Below are positions 3,800-5,688 of a stretch of DNA of 5,688 bases, in pieces. The notes under the pieces are model-generated. The model did no database searches. It was not told the DNA's origin and saw only the letters and a program-made list of their open reading frames with translations. Numbering within the stretch: position 1 is the first letter of the stretch; each line of letters starts with the position of its first letter. The position numbers and the translations under genes are program-made. Origin of the DNA: CAYJAD01 sp964371835 (lineage in GTDB: Bacteria; Desulfobacterota; Desulfovibrionia; Desulfovibrionales; Desulfovibrionaceae); the NCBI GenBank assembly GCA_964371835.1, contig CAYJOP010000113.1, positions 1 to 5,688 of the forward strand. Reading direction: 5' to 3'.

Positions 3800-5599
3800 A
3801 TGTTTATTTGGTTTGATTTTTTAATTTATGCTTTGGTTACAGCCATAACTCCAGGTCCAAATAATATAATGTCCATGTCCAATGCTGGACGTTTGGGTTT
3901 TAAAAAAGCATTACCTTTTAATCTTGGTATTTTTGGCGGTTTTTTGATTGTTGTATCGCTATGTACATTTTTTAGCTCTTTATTATCTGTATATATTCCA
4001 GTAGTTGAGTTGCCAATGCTCTTGGGTGGTGCTGGATATATAATGTTTTTAGCTTGGAAAACGTGGCAAGCTAAAGATATAGTTGAAAATGAGCCCATAA
4101 CAAATAGCTTCTTTTGTGGGTTAGTTTTGCAATTTATTAACCCAAAGTTGTATATTTATAGCATTGTTTCCATGGATGCTTACATCTTGCCATACTATGG
4201 TGAAAATATTTGGGTTTTGGTTTTCTTTGCCTTTTTATTGTCCTTTATTGGCTTTGCTTGCACCTTGCTTTGGTCTGGCTTTGGTAGCATGTTTAAGTTA
4301 TTATTTTCAAAGCATGCCAGAATTACTAATGCAATAATGTCATTTTTGCTGGTTTATTGTGCTGTAAGCATGCTTGCAACATATGCACTTTCACAAAATA
4401 TGAAGTTTTTCATGATGTTTGCAACAGTTTTATTTATTGGTTGCACATACATAAGCTTACGCTTAATTCCGCGTACTTCACTTAGCGGATTTAAAAAATA
4501 TTTCGCCTATGCCCTTTGTTATTTGCCATTTATTAATATTCCAGTGCGTTATGAAGTTAGAAACTTCTCAAAACTTGGGGAAACTGCTCCAGTATGGCTT
4601 GATATGATGCTCTTTGCTTCATTTATTCTCATTGGCACTTTATCCGTTGTTGCCACTGTGACCATTGTAACAGATGTATTTTTACTGGCAAAATGGATAA
4701 TAAAACGCTTAAAAAAGTCTAAATTATCTGAGCAAGAAATAAACGTATCAAGTAAAAAAACCGATGCTAGCAGGCGACTATTTTTGCAAAACTCTCTTAG
4801 TGCTGGAGTTGTGGCTGTCAGTGCTGGCTTTGTGGGTTATGGGCTAAGTGAGGCTATGGGCATGCCTGATGTAAAGCATGTTCGTGTGCCAGTGCAAAAC
4901 CTTCCATCTGATTTTCATGGCTTTAGCATTGTGCAGCTTACAGATTTGCATATAAATAAGCCTGTTCCCTTTAATCGTATTGAAAAAATTGTCCAAAATG
5001 TTAATAGTCTGAAAGCAGATGCCATTGTAATTACAGGTGATTTGTCAGATAGCGATCCGCTGTATGTGCAAAAAGAATTACAGCCTTTGAGTAGCCTAAA
5101 AGCAATGCACGGCAAGTATTTTGTTAGTGGCAACCATGAGTATTACACTGGCATTGAAGGCTGGATTAAAGAAGTTGCAAGGCTAGGTCTTACAAATTTA
5201 CATAATGAGCACAGGGTAATAGAGCGAAATGGCAAGCGTTTGCTCATGTGCGGTGTGCCAGATATTTCAGCACCAACCATGTCCTCGCATGTGTCAGACC
5301 CAATTCTTGCTCAGCAGGGTAGCCAAGATAGTGATATTAAAATATTGTTAGCGCATCAACCTCAAAGTGTTTATAATGCTACAAAGGTTGGTTATCATGT
5401 GCAAATTTCAGGGCATACCCACGGAGGCCAACTTTTTCCTTGGACCTATGTGACAGATTTTGTGCAACCATATATTCATGGTTTGTATAAGGTTGAAAAT
5501 ACACAACTCTATGTTAGTCGTGGCACTGGTTATTGGGGACCACCCATACGCATTGGTGCGCCACCAGAAATTACATTGCTGGAATTAGTGTCAGTGTAA
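3800..5599 (+). CDS. LysE-type exporter fused to Tat-motif metallophosphoesterase
   Basis: The 599-aa product combines two proteins that are normally separate. Residues 1 to about 198 are a LysE/RhtB-family translocator with about six membrane helices, the TPGPNN motif (17-22) and NPK (114-116); that family exports amino acids or related small molecules. Residues from about 201 look like a complete YaeI/YkuE-type metallophosphoesterase: membrane helices near 203-223, 235-250 and 266-298, a basic cytoplasmic stretch, a twin-arginine motif SRRLFLQ (324-330), a hydrophobic segment (about 332-349) and the catalytic domain. All metal-binding motifs are present: TDLH (Asp382, His384), GDL (Asp414), GNHE (Asn445, His446), AHQP (His519) and GHTHGG (His539, His541). 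The usual RIGAPPEITLLEL ending is intact. Basic loops fit one continuous topology with the phosphoesterase outside the cytoplasm. The ATG at 3800 has AGGA overlapping the upstream stop; I see no ribosome site before Met201. The transported substrate and the phosphoesterase substrate are unknown. Confidence 0.88.
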   Translation: MFIWFDFLIYALVTAITPGPNNIMSMSNAGRLGFKKALPFNLGIFGGFLIVVSLCTFFSSLLSVYIPVVELPMLLGGAGYIMFLAWKTWQAKDIVENEPITNSFFCGLVLQFINPKLYIYSIVSMDAYILPYYGENIWVLVFFAFLLSFIGFACTLLWSGFGSMFKLLFSKHARITNAIMSFLLVYCAVSMLATYALSQNMKFFMMFATVLFIGCTYISLRLIPRTSLSGFKKYFAYALCYLPFINIPVRYEVRNFSKLGETAPVWLDMMLFASFILIGTLSVVATVTIVTDVFLLAKWIIKRLKKSKLSEQEINVSSKKTDASRRLFLQNSLSAGVVAVSAGFVGYGLSEAMGMPDVKHVRVPVQNLPSDFHGFSIVQLTDLHINKPVPFNRIEKIVQNVNSLKADAIVITGDLSDSDPLYVQKELQPLSSLKAMHGKYFVSGNHEYYTGIEGWIKEVARLGLTNLHNEHRVIERNGKRLLMCGVPDISAPTMSSHVSDPILAQQGSQDSDIKILLAHQPQSVYNATKVGYHVQISGHTHGGQLFPWTYVTDFVQPYIHGLYKVENTQLYVSRGTGYWGPPIRIGAPPEITLLELVSV

Positions 5600-5602
5600 T
5601 TA

Positions 5603-5636
5603 AAGACGCCTGCACAATGAATTGTGCAGGCGTCTT
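5603..5636. terminator. Strong hairpin after the fusion gene, probable terminator
   Basis: A perfect 16-bp stem (AAGACGCCTGCACAAT, 5603-5618, with its complement at 5621-5636) begins 3 nt after the TAA stop. The G/C-rich core and position suit a terminator or 3-prime RNA-protecting structure. Read rightward there is no T tract beyond the two T of the arm (TTAGAG follows), so it is not a classic intrinsic terminator. Read leftward, only TTTA from the arm end and flank follows. Confidence 0.55.
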
Positions 5637-5639
5637 AGA

Positions 5640-5658
5640 GTGCTGACAAAGTCAGCAC
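5640..5658. other. Second intergenic hairpin at the right edge
   Basis: GTGCTGAC (5640-5647) pairs perfectly with GTCAGCAC (5651-5658) across AAA. Together with the preceding CTTAG it resembles CTTAGTGCCGACTA (182-195) at the other end of the window, so it may belong to the same intergenic repeat family. The remaining 30 bases to the window end show no gene or motif that I can support. Confidence 0.55.
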
Positions 5659-5688
5659 GACCGATAAATCAAGAGTAGGTGCAATTCA

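Noticed and set aside
4400..4402. Independent start of a separate phosphoesterase gene at Met201
   Set aside because: There is no stop codon in the frame before it and no Shine-Dalgarno-like sequence upstream, so one fused protein is the simpler reading.

Overview
The window looks like a chromosomal piece of an AT-rich Gram-negative bacterium. The evidence is a lipoprotein with a clear lipobox, a periplasmic S41 processing protease, an AMIN-domain envelope protein and a Tat motif. The short tail after the S41 domain of the protease resembles what I associate with Desulfovibrionales and related former Deltaproteobacteria. That placement is an inference from family resemblance and was not tested by search.

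Layout. Positions 1-435 hold no convincing gene. They are densely packed with hairpins, bracketed by two nearly identical 52-bp copies of a hairpin repeat (1-52 and 285-336), and end in a strong terminator (389-419) for the leftward gene unit. Leftward, reading from about 2860 down to 436, come a 34-codon single-membrane-helix ORF (2753-2857), an anchored AMIN-domain protein (1788-2690) and a CtpA-type S41 protease (436-1740). Spacing suggests one transcript. The roughly 120 bp between 2857 and 2979 is a divergent promoter region. Rightward come a lipoprotein alpha/beta hydrolase (2979-3791) and, 8 nt later, a 599-residue polytopic protein (3800-5599). A 16-bp hairpin follows almost directly after its stop, then a second hairpin at the right edge.

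How the genes may work together. Every protein is predicted to lie in or face the cell envelope. The leftward unit pairs a periplasmic processing protease with a protein whose only recognisable domain is a targeting domain for peptidoglycan or envelope machines. The rightward unit pairs a periplasm-facing serine hydrolase with a protein that joins a LysE/RhtB-type exporter to a complete extracytoplasmic metallophosphoesterase of the YaeI/YkuE type.

Most noteworthy: the in-frame exporter-phosphoesterase fusion with an internal twin-arginine motif after about nine membrane helices, the unannotated-size membrane ORF at 2753-2857, and the repeat and hairpin array at the left edge. I see no CRISPR array, tRNA, rRNA, transposase or phage gene.
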